10,134 bases of DNA from Mxb001 sp049431945 (GTDB lineage Bacteria > Actinomycetota > Actinomycetes > S36-B12), in contig JBMTDJ010000072.1 of assembly GCA_049431945.1 (NCBI GenBank), forward strand, positions 1 to 10,134, read 5' to 3'. Both the position numbers and the translations under genes were made by a program. The notes below the pieces were generated by a model. The model was not told where the DNA came from, ran no database searches, and was given only the letters and a program-made list of their open reading frames with translations. Shown in pieces: positions 1 to 6,425 of this stretch (positions are counted from its first letter, which is position 1; each line of letters starts with the position of its first letter).

Positions 1-517
1 TGAGGCCGATAGCGATGCCACTGGCCGCCTTGGGACCTCCCACCGCGTAGGGATCCTGCCCGGCCGCGAGGGCCTGCATGCGCACCTTCATGGATCCTGC
101 GGTCTGGTCGATGAGGACTCCGGTGACATCCTGCACGAGACCGCGACCGTACTGCGCGGCCGCACCCGAGATCTGCAGATCCATGGCGATGTTGACCCGG
201 GTGGACGCCCCGCCCATCGGCTGGAGTGCCACATTGAGGATCGTGGCTGCGTTGCCACGCCCCTTCTTATCTGCTCCCACACCGTCCAGGACCAGGGTCT
301 TCTTGGCGTTGTCCCGGTCGGTGATCTTGAGTTCGCCGGTGAACTCGAGCTTGACCGGGCCCGCCGAGATGACGACGTCGCCCTGGTAGTGGTCGTCGCC
401 CATCTTGTTGGTCAGGTCTGCACCCGGGACGCACGCGGCGACGAGGGGCACGTCGTCGAAAAACTCCCATACCTTGTCGACCGGTTGGTCGATGTCGAAC
501 GACTGCGTGATTTGCAC
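1..517 (-). CDS. coxG: CoxG-family SRPBCC protein (CO dehydrogenase accessory/adaptor), 3' end outside window
   Basis: The visible part is 172 codons with no stop; the gene continues past the left edge. It begins VQITQSFDIDQPVDKVWEFF and continues with a CVPGADL stretch (residues 31-37), then alternating beta-strand segments (DVVISAGPVKLEFTGELKI) and a C-terminal helix beginning near GRGLVQDVTG. This is the SRPBCC (START-like) fold of the CoxG/COXG family. Known for the family: CoxG helps anchor Mo-CO dehydrogenase to the membrane, and in mycobacteria it is reported to bind menaquinone and carry it to the enzyme. The start is GTG at 517. It lies one base after the coxL stop and is preceded by an AAGGGAG ribosome site at 524-530, so it is translated with coxL. 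Actinobacterial members often carry a C-terminal linker and membrane segment, and the last visible residues (Gly/Ala/Ile-rich, after about residue 155) may begin such an extension, but this cannot be seen here. Family assignment is firm; the exact role is inferred from position. Confidence 0.9.
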   Translation of the reverse strand, partial: MQITQSFDIDQPVDKVWEFFDDVPLVAACVPGADLTNKMGDDHYQGDVVISAGPVKLEFTGELKITDRDNAKKTLVLDGVGADKKGRGNAATILNVALQPMGGASTRVNIAMDLQISGAAAQYGRGLVQDVTGVLIDQTAGSMKVRMQALAAGQDPYAVGGPKAASGIAIGL

Positions 518-518
518 G

Positions 519-2897
519 TCAGTCTCCCTTCACCGGGGGCGCGCCCGAGACATCGCGCCCGGTCTGGACAGCCTCATAGACCCGGTTGGGCATGAGCGGC
601 ATATCGACGTTGCGCACGCCGGTGTGCTCAATGGCGTTCATCACGGCGTTGACGAAGGCCGCAGGGCCGCCCACTGTCGCGCACTCCCCGATCCCCTTCG
701 CGCCGATCGGGTGGTGCGGGCACGGAGTCACGACCTCGTGCAGCTCGTAGCCGGGGGTCTCCCACGCCGTGGGGAGGAGGTAGTCCATGAAGTTGGACCC
801 AATGCAGTTGCCCTCCTCATCGAAGGTGATGTACTGCATGCTCGCCATCGCATAAGCCTCGGTGAGGCCACCCATGATCTGTCCTTCGACGATCATCGGG
901 TTGATGCGGACGCCGCAATCGTCGACAGCGACGAACTTCAGCACATCCCACACGCCCGTCTCCGGGTCGACCTCGACCTTGCAGACGTACGCCGCGAAGG
1001 GCCAGGTGAGATTGGGCGGGTCGTAGTAGGCGTTGTTCTCCAGGCCAGGCTCGAGCCCGTCAGGCACGTTGCTGTAGGCCGCGAGGGCGCAGTCCTGAAT
1101 GGTGACTCCACGCTCCTGGTTGCCACGGACGTAGAAGCGACCGAGCTCCCACTCGATGTCCTCCTCGGACACCTCGAGCAGGTGCGCGGCGATCTTGCGC
1201 GCCTTGGCCCTGATTTTGCGCGCCACCATCGCGACCGCAGCACCAGCCACGGGCGTGGATCGCGAGGCGTAGGTGCCCATGCCGAAGGGGGCCGTGTCGG
1301 TGTCGCCCTCCTCGACGACGATGTCCTCCGCCGGGATGCCGAGCTCATGGGCGACGATCTGCGCCCAGGTGGTCTCGTGTCCCTGGCCCTGCGTCTTGGC
1401 GCCGGTCCGAAGGATGGCCTTGCCGGTCATGTGCACGCGCAACTCGGCCGAGTCGAACATCTTGATGCCGATGATGTCGTACTCGCGGCTATTGCCGGCC
1501 CCGAGAGGCTCCGTCATGGTCGAGATGCCGATGCCGAGGAGCTTGCCGCGCTTGCGCGCCTCCTCCTGCTCCTCCTTGAAGTTGGCGTAGCCAATGGCGT
1601 CGAGGGCGATGTCGAGGCACTTCCCATACTGGCCCGAGTCCGTGAGGAAGCCGAACGCCGTGCGGTACGGGAACTGGTCATCCTTGACGAGGTTGATGCG
1701 CCGGAACTCAGCCTGATCCATGCCGAGGTCGTTGGCCGCAGCATGCATCATCCGCTCTTGGAAGAACATTGCCTCGGTCACGCGGAAGGAACACCGGTAA
1801 GCGACACCACCCGGTGCCTTGTTGGTGTACCAACCTTCACTCGTGAGGTGCGCCGCAGGCACGTCGTAGGCCGCGAACGTCGAGTGCATGAGGCCGATCT
1901 TGAACTTGGTCGGCTGCGCATCGGCGTAGAAGGCCCCGTGGTCGGAGATGGTGTGCATGCGCATTCCGAGGATCTTGCCGTCCTTGCGCAGGGCGAGCTG
2001 GCCCTGGAGATACACGTCACGACCGAATCCGGTCGAGATGAGATTGCTCGAGCGGTCCTCGACCCACTTGACCGGATGCTCAGTGAGGATCGATGCCAGG
2101 ATGGCGATGACGTAGCCCGGGTAGACCGGCACCTTGTTGCCGAAGCCACCACCGAGGTCCGGTGACACGATGCGAATCATGTGCTCGGGAAGTTCGGCGA
2201 CCATGGCGACAGCCGCACGGATGATGTGCGGTGCCTGGGTCGTCATGTAGACGGTGAGCTTGCCCGTCGCGCGGTCATAGTCCGCTATCGACCCGCATGT
2301 CTCCAGGGGCGACGGGTGGGAACGTGGGTAGTGCAGGTCGATCGTGGAGACCACGTCGGCCTCGGCGAATGCACGATCGGTCGACTCCTTGTCGCCGATC
2401 TCCCAGTCGAAGATCTTGTTGGAGTCCTGGTTGACCTTGTCGTCGCGCACGAGCGGAGCCTCGGGAGATGCTGCCTGCTCGGGGTTGACGATCGCGGGCA
2501 ACTGCTCGTACTCCACGACGATCCTGCTGAGGGCATCCTTGGCGATGTAGGGGTCGTCGGCGATGACCGCCGCGACTTCCTGACCCTGGAAACGCACCTT
2601 GTCGGTCGCCATGACCGCCTGCGTGTCGTAGGACAGCGTCGGCATCCAAGCCAGATTGCGAGCGGCAAGTGTTTCGCCGGTCATGACCAGGCGGACACCG
2701 GGGACCTCCCAGGCAGCCGTCGTGTCGATCGACTTGATCCGCGCATGGGCGACGGGGCTGCGCAGGATCTCCATGTGCAGCATGCCCGGCAGGACGATGT
2801 CGTCGACGTAGTTGCCCTTGCCGCGGATGAAGCGGTTGTCCTCGACACGACGACGGCTCGCGCCCATACCGCCGATCTTGAGTTCATCGAGTGCCAT
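519..2897 (-). CDS. coxL: Aerobic carbon monoxide dehydrogenase, large (catalytic Mo-Cu) subunit, form I
   Basis: This 792-residue protein is the catalytic subunit of the molybdenum-copper CO dehydrogenase, which oxidises CO with water to CO2, two protons and two electrons. The active-site loop AYRCSFR lies at residues 366-372, with Cys369 as the expected copper ligand. This loop separates form I (true CO dehydrogenase) from form II and other xanthine-oxidase-family enzymes. Other family motifs are GGGFGNK (249-255) and QGQGHETTW (503-511), which contact the molybdopterin cytosine dinucleotide cofactor, and GIGECATVGG (735-744), whose Glu738 matches the conserved base near molybdenum. The length is slightly below the roughly 800-810 usual for form I, and the N-terminal hammerhead domain starts normally at GASRRRVEDNRFIRGKGNYV. 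The ATG shares one base with the coxS stop (TGATG) and has a strong GAGGAG ribosome site. No signal peptide is present: the complex is cytoplasmic and expected on the inner face of the membrane. Identification is very secure. Confidence 0.98.
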   Translation of the reverse strand: MALDELKIGGMGASRRRVEDNRFIRGKGNYVDDIVLPGMLHMEILRSPVAHARIKSIDTTAAWEVPGVRLVMTGETLAARNLAWMPTLSYDTQAVMATDKVRFQGQEVAAVIADDPYIAKDALSRIVVEYEQLPAIVNPEQAASPEAPLVRDDKVNQDSNKIFDWEIGDKESTDRAFAEADVVSTIDLHYPRSHPSPLETCGSIADYDRATGKLTVYMTTQAPHIIRAAVAMVAELPEHMIRIVSPDLGGGFGNKVPVYPGYVIAILASILTEHPVKWVEDRSSNLISTGFGRDVYLQGQLALRKDGKILGMRMHTISDHGAFYADAQPTKFKIGLMHSTFAAYDVPAAHLTSEGWYTNKAPGGVAYRCSFRVTEAMFFQERMMHAAANDLGMDQAEFRRINLVKDDQFPYRTAFGFLTDSGQYGKCLDIALDAIGYANFKEEQEEARKRGKLLGIGISTMTEPLGAGNSREYDIIGIKMFDSAELRVHMTGKAILRTGAKTQGQGHETTWAQIVAHELGIPAEDIVVEEGDTDTAPFGMGTYASRSTPVAGAAVAMVARKIRAKARKIAAHLLEVSEEDIEWELGRFYVRGNQERGVTIQDCALAAYSNVPDGLEPGLENNAYYDPPNLTWPFAAYVCKVEVDPETGVWDVLKFVAVDDCGVRINPMIVEGQIMGGLTEAYAMASMQYITFDEEGNCIGSNFMDYLLPTAWETPGYELHEVVTPCPHHPIGAKGIGECATVGGPAAFVNAVMNAIEHTGVRNVDMPLMPNRVYEAVQTGRDVSGAPPVKGD
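524..530 (-). promoter_or_regulatory. Ribosome binding site for coxG
   Basis: AAGGGAG read on the minus strand lies six bases before GTG 517. It overlaps the last codons of coxL and fixes the non-ATG start of coxG. Confidence 0.6.
1782..1802 (-). other. Form I CO dehydrogenase active-site signature AYRCSFR
   Basis: These seven codons of coxL encode AYRCSFR, read on the minus strand; the cysteine codon TGT is at 1793-1791. In characterised form I enzymes this cysteine binds the copper of the Mo-S-Cu cluster. Form II enzymes carry an AYRGAGR-type loop instead. Confidence 0.95.
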
Positions 2898-3421
2898 CAG
2901 GACTCCTCACGCATGGTCTCAGCGGCCCACAGCACGGCCTTCACGATGTTTTGATAGCCGGTGCAGCGGCAGATATTGCCGGACAGGGCCCAGCGGACGT
3001 CATCCTCGGTGGGGTTCGGATTGCGCTCGAGCAGGGCCTTGGCAGCCAGCATCATGCCGGGAGTGCAGAAGCCGCACTGCAGGCCATGCTCCTCCTTGAA
3101 GCCCTCCTGGATGGGGTCGAGTTGCTGTGCCGAGGCCAAACCCTCGACCGTGGTGACCTCGCGGCCGTCAGCCTGGACGGCGAGCACCGTGCAGCTCTTG
3201 GCCGGGCGACCATTGAGCAGCACCGTGCAGGCGCCGCAACCGGTGGTGTCGCACCCAACGTGGGTGCCGGTGAGTTGCAGGCCCTGGCGGATCAGGTGAG
3301 CGAGCAACAGTCTCGGCTCGATGTCGAGGGTGCGCTTCTCGCCATTGACCGTGATCGTGACGCGCCTCGTGGGCACGTCCGCGGCCGGTGCGGTGGGGAT
3401 CTCTTCGTAGAGGCTGGTCAT
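2897..3421 (-). CDS. coxS: Aerobic carbon monoxide dehydrogenase, small iron-sulfur subunit
   Basis: This 174-residue subunit passes electrons from the molybdenum site in CoxL to the FAD in CoxM through two [2Fe-2S] clusters. The N-terminal ferredoxin-like domain (about residues 20-95) has the four cysteines of the plant-type cluster at 57, 62, 65 and 77 (CDTTGCGAC and then C77). The C-terminal four-helix domain holds the second cluster at C116, C119, C151 and C153 (CGFCTPGM and CRCTGYQNIVKA). All eight ligands are present. About 18 N-terminal residues before the beta-grasp fold form a short polar extension. The start ATG follows the coxM stop after two bases (TGA CC ATG) with only a weak AAGGCGG ribosome site, so translation is probably coupled to coxM. 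The end overlaps the coxL start by one base. M-S-L order is that of form I clusters. Confidence 0.97.
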   Translation of the reverse strand: MTSLYEEIPTAPAADVPTRRVTITVNGEKRTLDIEPRLLLAHLIRQGLQLTGTHVGCDTTGCGACTVLLNGRPAKSCTVLAVQADGREVTTVEGLASAQQLDPIQEGFKEEHGLQCGFCTPGMMLAAKALLERNPNPTEDDVRWALSGNICRCTGYQNIVKAVLWAAETMREES

Positions 3422-3423
3422 GG

Positions 3424-4302
3424 TCAGGCCGCCTTCTGCTCGGACTGGGCGATGTGGGTGAGGATGCGGGTGACGAAGGTCTTGACGATCTGCCGCTTGT
3501 ATGCCGCAGATCCCCGATGATCGGTGCGCGGATCCGAGGCCCCGGCAACGGCGTCTGCCGCGGCCTCGATCGTGGCGGCATCAAGAGTCTTGCCAACAAG
3601 GGCTGCCGAGATCTCCGCGTTGGCGTCGATGGTCTTGCCCCCGACTCCCGCGAGAGCACAGCCGGCGCGCTGGACGGTCTCGCCGTTCATGTCGAGCGCT
3701 ACCGCGACCGATGCCGTCGCGAAGTCGCCGACGCGGCGCTCGAGCTTGAGGTAGCTGCCCTTGCGGGTGCCCTTGGCGGGCGGGATGACCGCCTCGACCG
3801 CGACCTCGTTGTACGCGAGGGCGTTGGTGAAGGGGCCCAACACGAAGTCCTTCATGGCGATCTCACGCCGGCCGCTCGGGCCCTGAGCAACGACACGCCC
3901 GTCGAGAGCGATCATCGTGGCCGCCCAGTCGCCCTGCGGATCGGCGTGGCACACCGAGCCCACAAAGGTGCCGCGCGTGCGCACGAGCGGGTCGGCAACA
4001 AGTGAGGCGGCCGCTGCGAGCGTGGGCTGGGTCTCAGCGATGAGGTCGGAGTACTCCAGGTCCTCATGACGGACCAGAGCACCAATGCGCAACGACCCAT
4101 CGGGGTCCTGTCGGATGTAGTCGAGCCCGTCGATGTTGTTGATGTCGACGATGCGCTCAGGAGAAGCGAAGCGCAGTTTGAGCATGGGGATGAGGCTCTG
4201 GCCACCCGCCAGGACCTTTGCTTCGCCATTGCTGCGATCGAGGATCGCGATTACTTCATTCACCGACGTCGGCGCGTCATACGCGAACCGTGATGGATAC
4301 AT
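3424..4302 (-). CDS. coxM: Aerobic carbon monoxide dehydrogenase, medium FAD-binding subunit
   Basis: This 292-residue flavoprotein takes electrons from CoxS and hands them to the respiratory chain. It has the vanillyl-alcohol-oxidase-type FAD fold: the first pyrophosphate-binding loop AGGQSL is at residues 32-37, followed by IPMLKLR. The second loop is TFVGS at 112-116 within RGTFVGSVCHADPQGDW. In characterised CoxM proteins the corresponding loops are AGGQSL and TIGGS at nearly the same positions, so the second loop here has Phe-Val in place of Ile-Gly. The CO dehydrogenase FAD C-terminal domain spans about 175-285 (KLERRVGDFATASVAVAL is typical). The start ATG at 4302 has a GAGAGG ribosome site and lies 21 bases after the stop of the small upstream gene, so the two are almost certainly one transcript. 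Confidence 0.97.
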   Translation of the reverse strand: MYPSRFAYDAPTSVNEVIAILDRSNGEAKVLAGGQSLIPMLKLRFASPERIVDINNIDGLDYIRQDPDGSLRIGALVRHEDLEYSDLIAETQPTLAAAASLVADPLVRTRGTFVGSVCHADPQGDWAATMIALDGRVVAQGPSGRREIAMKDFVLGPFTNALAYNEVAVEAVIPPAKGTRKGSYLKLERRVGDFATASVAVALDMNGETVQRAGCALAGVGGKTIDANAEISAALVGKTLDAATIEAAADAVAGASDPRTDHRGSAAYKRQIVKTFVTRILTHIAQSEQKAA

Positions 4303-4323
4303 GGATTCCTCTCGCGGGTGTTC

Positions 4324-4557
4324 TCAGGCCTGACCCTGGTCGCGCACGGCGACAGGGAGGGAGTCGGCATCGGGATCGGGTCGGGGTTCCTGGTGCGGTG
4401 GCCACGGGCCCTGCACGGGCTGACCCGCGACTTTGAGGAACTCCGTGAACTGCGGCCAGGCCCAAACAGTCGGGCTCGGGCCCTCCTTGGGCGAATTCTC
4501 GATCAGGGCGTACAGGCGCGGATTGCCGCGCTCGTGCCCGGTGGATTCCACGGCCAT
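4324..4557 (-). CDS. Small unrecognised 77-residue protein at the head of the cox operon
   Basis: I do not recognise this protein. It begins MAVESTGHERGNPRLYALIE and has a Trp/Phe-rich middle (VWAWPQFTEF, residues 31-40). Its tail is rich in Pro, Asp and Gln (residues 46-77) and is probably disordered. There is no signal peptide, membrane span or metal-binding cysteine; the protein has no cysteine at all. That it is a real gene is supported by a GAGAGG ribosome site seven bases before the ATG, very strong G/C bias in third codon positions over all 77 codons, and its position as the first gene before coxM with a 21-base gap. The frame stays open upstream of this ATG, but the ribosome site and the weaker coding character upstream favour this start. 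A role in regulation, assembly or stabilisation of CO dehydrogenase is inference from position only. Confidence 0.75.
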   Translation of the reverse strand: MAVESTGHERGNPRLYALIENSPKEGPSPTVWAWPQFTEFLKVAGQPVQGPWPPHQEPRPDPDADSLPVAVRDQGQA

Positions 4558-4592
4558 GCGATGTCCTCTCCCGAGGTGAAGCCAATTCGGGC

Positions 4593-4620
4593 AAACTACA
4601 CCCCTGGGGGCAGGGCGCAA
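4593..4620 (-). promoter_or_regulatory. Possible promoter of the cox operon (weak match)
   Basis: On the minus strand a TTGCGC at 4620-4615 and a TAGTTT at 4598-4593 are separated by 16 bases, a weak match to a housekeeping-sigma -35/-10 pair. Transcription would begin near 4586, giving a leader of about 30 bases before the small gene. Each box matches the consensus at only about half its positions; support comes mainly from location in the only sizeable gap upstream of the cox genes. Confidence 0.3.
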
Positions 4621-4669
4621 CCAGGAATCGTGAGGCCGGTCACGAAGTGGTCCCACCGGCCACTCCTGG
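4621..4669. repeat. Imperfect palindrome in the xdhC-cox intergenic region, possible operator or RNA hairpin
   Basis: A 7-bp inverted repeat (GGCCGGT at 4634-4640, ACCGGCC at 4655-4661, 14-base centre) is flanked by a second 6-bp pair (CCAGGA at 4621-4626, TCCTGG at 4664-4669). The outer arm ends exactly where the candidate -35 box begins. No T-run follows in either direction, so it is not a classical terminator. It could be an operator for a cox regulator, or fold in RNA read through from xdhC. Confidence 0.45.
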
Positions 4670-4706
4670 CGCGGCGGCACGGACACCGGTGAGATCGGTG
4701 AAGGGG

Positions 4707-5558
4707 CTAGTCCGCCCGCTCGTCGAGGATCTCCGCGACGATCGCGACGGCCACTTCCGCGGGCGCCTTCCCGCCCAGCGGCAGCCCCGCCGGGCCATGG
4801 ACGCGCGAGAGGTCCGTCACCTCCCGATAGGCCAACCAGTCGGCACGTGCCTGCTGCATCGCCGAGGACCCCAGGGCGCCCACATAGCCCGCGTCGCTCT
4901 CGAGGGCCGACATCAGGCACCTGCTCGAGGACTCGACGTCATGACCCATGACGACCACGGCGTCCAGCGGCCCCAGGCTCGCGGTGAGGCCGGTGACCAT
5001 CTCAGGTCGACCTTCCACGACCACCTGCCACCCCAGCAGTCGCCCCTGCGCGGCCAGGGCCTCAGAAAACGGGCCTCCCCCTGCAATCACGAGCCTGGGG
5101 ATCGGGGCGAAGACCGTGCGCAGCGCGTCGGGGCCGACCACGACCTCAGGACCGGCTGCCCCGGGCGCCTCGTCAATCAGGACCGACGCGACCTCGTCGT
5201 CATCCATGACCGCCCGGACAACCACCGGCTGCTGGTCAAGCAGCATGCCCCACACGTCCGCGGGGAGCTGGTCGGCCGGCACGACGAGGAACTCCACGGG
5301 CGTGCCTTCCGGAAGGCCGCTCAGGGGGCTCTCGAAGGCGGTGACGGTGTGCCGCACCCGTCGCCCGCGGCTTAACTGGCGCGCCGCGACGTCCGCCAGC
5401 ACGCCATCGAAGGCGCCACCGGCGAGTTTGCCGAGACGACCACCCCCGGGCGTGAAGGCCACGGCGTCGTTCGACGGGGTCGGGGCGATCATCCACGCAA
5501 CATCTGCCCGCGTGCCCGATCGAGCGCACGCAGACACGCTCAGGGCGACGTCATACAT
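4707..5558 (-). CDS. xdhC: XdhC/CoxI-family molybdenum-enzyme maturation protein (divergent)
   Basis: This is a 283-residue protein. The C-terminal half is a Rossmann domain typical of XdhC: VIAGGGPF at 157-164, DAVVVMGHD at 199-207, YVGALGS at 225-231 and GPAGLPLGGKAPAEVAVAI at 255-273. Known for the family: XdhC binds sulfurated molybdenum cofactor and helps insert it into apo-xanthine dehydrogenase; relatives (CoxI/CoxF) occur in CO dehydrogenase clusters. This makes it a likely maturation factor for the adjacent CoxL. The N-terminal domain is divergent: where most relatives have a GSVSGGCVE-like motif, this one has GKLAGGAFDGVL (43-54) with no cysteine. I chose ATG at 5558 because MYDVALSVSACARSG matches the usual domain beginning. 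No good ribosome site precedes it. An alternative GTG at 5597, overlapping the hydrolase stop as GTGA, would add 13 residues and cannot be excluded. Confidence 0.85.
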   Translation of the reverse strand: MYDVALSVSACARSGTRADVAWMIAPTPSNDAVAFTPGGGRLGKLAGGAFDGVLADVAARQLSRGRRVRHTVTAFESPLSGLPEGTPVEFLVVPADQLPADVWGMLLDQQPVVVRAVMDDDEVASVLIDEAPGAAGPEVVVGPDALRTVFAPIPRLVIAGGGPFSEALAAQGRLLGWQVVVEGRPEMVTGLTASLGPLDAVVVMGHDVESSSRCLMSALESDAGYVGALGSSAMQQARADWLAYREVTDLSRVHGPAGLPLGGKAPAEVAVAIVAEILDERAD

Positions 5559-5593
5559 ACGCGCGAGTGTATGCGTGGCCGCCGAGTAGTGCC

Positions 5594-6379
5594 TCACCAC
5601 ACGCGAGCGGTCAGCTTCATCCCGACCTCGTGCATGCGCTGCATGGCTTCGGCACCGCGATCCTCCCGGGGATCCCAGTTGGCCACAGCCGCGTAGGCCA
5701 CCGCGTCCTTGTCTGACCAAATGACGCCCATGTCCGCGCGCACGCCGACATCCGTGCCGGTCTTTGACCACAGACGGATCGGTCCGTTGACGTGGGCGAG
5801 CGGATCAAGGTGAAGCGGGGCCGGGATCATGCTCAGGTCGACACCCGCGGCAAGCCACCCCTCGACGAGTTGAGCCGCACCTTGCGACAGGCCCAGGACA
5901 GGAGTGCCGCAAGAAGCCACATGGATGCGGCGAGCCACCTCCGCGAGTTCGCGTGCCGTGCCCGTCGACAGCCGCGGAGCATCGCCCTCACCGCGCGCAT
6001 CGCGGACGAAGTCGTGCAGCCCGCTCCCCTCGCAGCCCAGGGCACGTGCGCGCGCAGCGCTGGCCTCGAGGCCGACAAGGTCCAGCAGGGTGTTCGTGGC
6101 CCAGTTGTCGCTGACGGCCGCCACAAGTAGGGCCACGTCCGCCAACGACAGCTCCGACTGGGCCATGTGCTGCCACAGGCCGGAGTCGGCCACCCGCAGA
6201 GCGGGATCGCGCAGGATGGTCGCACCCGGGTCGAGGCGCCCCTCGACGCAGCGCTCGGCGACCTCGCACAGCAGGAAAATCTTGCCGATGCTCGCAGTCG
6301 ACTGGGCCCGATCGGCATCGACCTCCTCGATCACCCGGCCATCGCGATCGAGGGCGCACACGGACCACATGAGAGGCAC
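5594..6379 (-). CDS. Cytoplasmic serine hydrolase with beta-lactamase/PBP-like fold
   Basis: This is a 261-residue protein of the class A beta-lactamase-like superfamily. The three catalytic motifs are visible and correctly ordered: SIGK (SxxK) at residues 30-33, SDN at 90-92 and KTG at 206-208. However, no ExxLN motif carrying the deacylating Glu166 of true class A beta-lactamases is found between SDN and the STGTARELAEVARRI helix. There is also no signal peptide. It is therefore more likely an intracellular esterase, amidase or peptidase than a drug-resistance enzyme; its substrate is unknown. The start GTG at 6379 is chosen because GGGGGAG at 6385-6391 lies five bases upstream. Other candidates are GTG 6385 and ATG 6370. 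It sits 46 bases after permease 2 and 35 bases before xdhC on the same strand, so it may be co-transcribed with either. Confidence 0.85.
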   Translation of the reverse strand: MPLMWSVCALDRDGRVIEEVDADRAQSTASIGKIFLLCEVAERCVEGRLDPGATILRDPALRVADSGLWQHMAQSELSLADVALLVAAVSDNWATNTLLDLVGLEASAARARALGCEGSGLHDFVRDARGEGDAPRLSTGTARELAEVARRIHVASCGTPVLGLSQGAAQLVEGWLAAGVDLSMIPAPLHLDPLAHVNGPIRLWSKTGTDVGVRADMGVIWSDKDAVAYAAVANWDPREDRGAEAMQRMHEVGMKLTARVW

Positions 6380-6384
6380 GGTCA

Positions 6385-6391
6385 CTCCCCC
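6385..6391 (-). promoter_or_regulatory. Ribosome binding site that sets the hydrolase start
   Basis: GGGGGAG read on the minus strand lies five bases before GTG 6379. It argues against the longer reading frame that would overlap the permease 2 gene. Confidence 0.55.
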
Positions 6392-6425
6392 ATTCTCGAG
6401 GTGGACCGATGCTAGACCCGGCGGG

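Noticed and set aside
405..2165. Long + strand open frame (586 codons) antisense to coxL
   Set aside because: It lies opposite a securely identified gene. Its Arg/Val/Asp/His-rich product is what the mirror of GC-rich coding sequence gives, with no recognisable domain.
519..2897. CoxL as a form II or xanthine/nicotinate dehydrogenase homologue
   Set aside because: The AYRCSFR loop and the M-S-L gene order both fit form I CO dehydrogenase.
2181..2954. + strand open frame (257 codons) antisense to coxL and coxS
   Set aside because: Mirror of third-position G/C bias; no family motifs and no ribosome site worth noting.
4277..4594. 105-codon minus-strand frame overlapping the small gene and the coxM start
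   Set aside because: It competes with the 77-residue frame, has poorer third-position G/C bias and an Arg/Pro-rich product, and runs into coxM.
5559..5771. N-terminal extension of the XdhC-family protein
   Set aside because: Most of it overlaps the 3' coding part of the hydrolase and is Arg/Gly-rich shadow sequence; the family begins near MYDVALSV.
5594..6379. Antibiotic-resistance class A beta-lactamase
   Set aside because: No visible Glu166 motif and no export signal, so the three shared motifs alone do not justify a resistance call.
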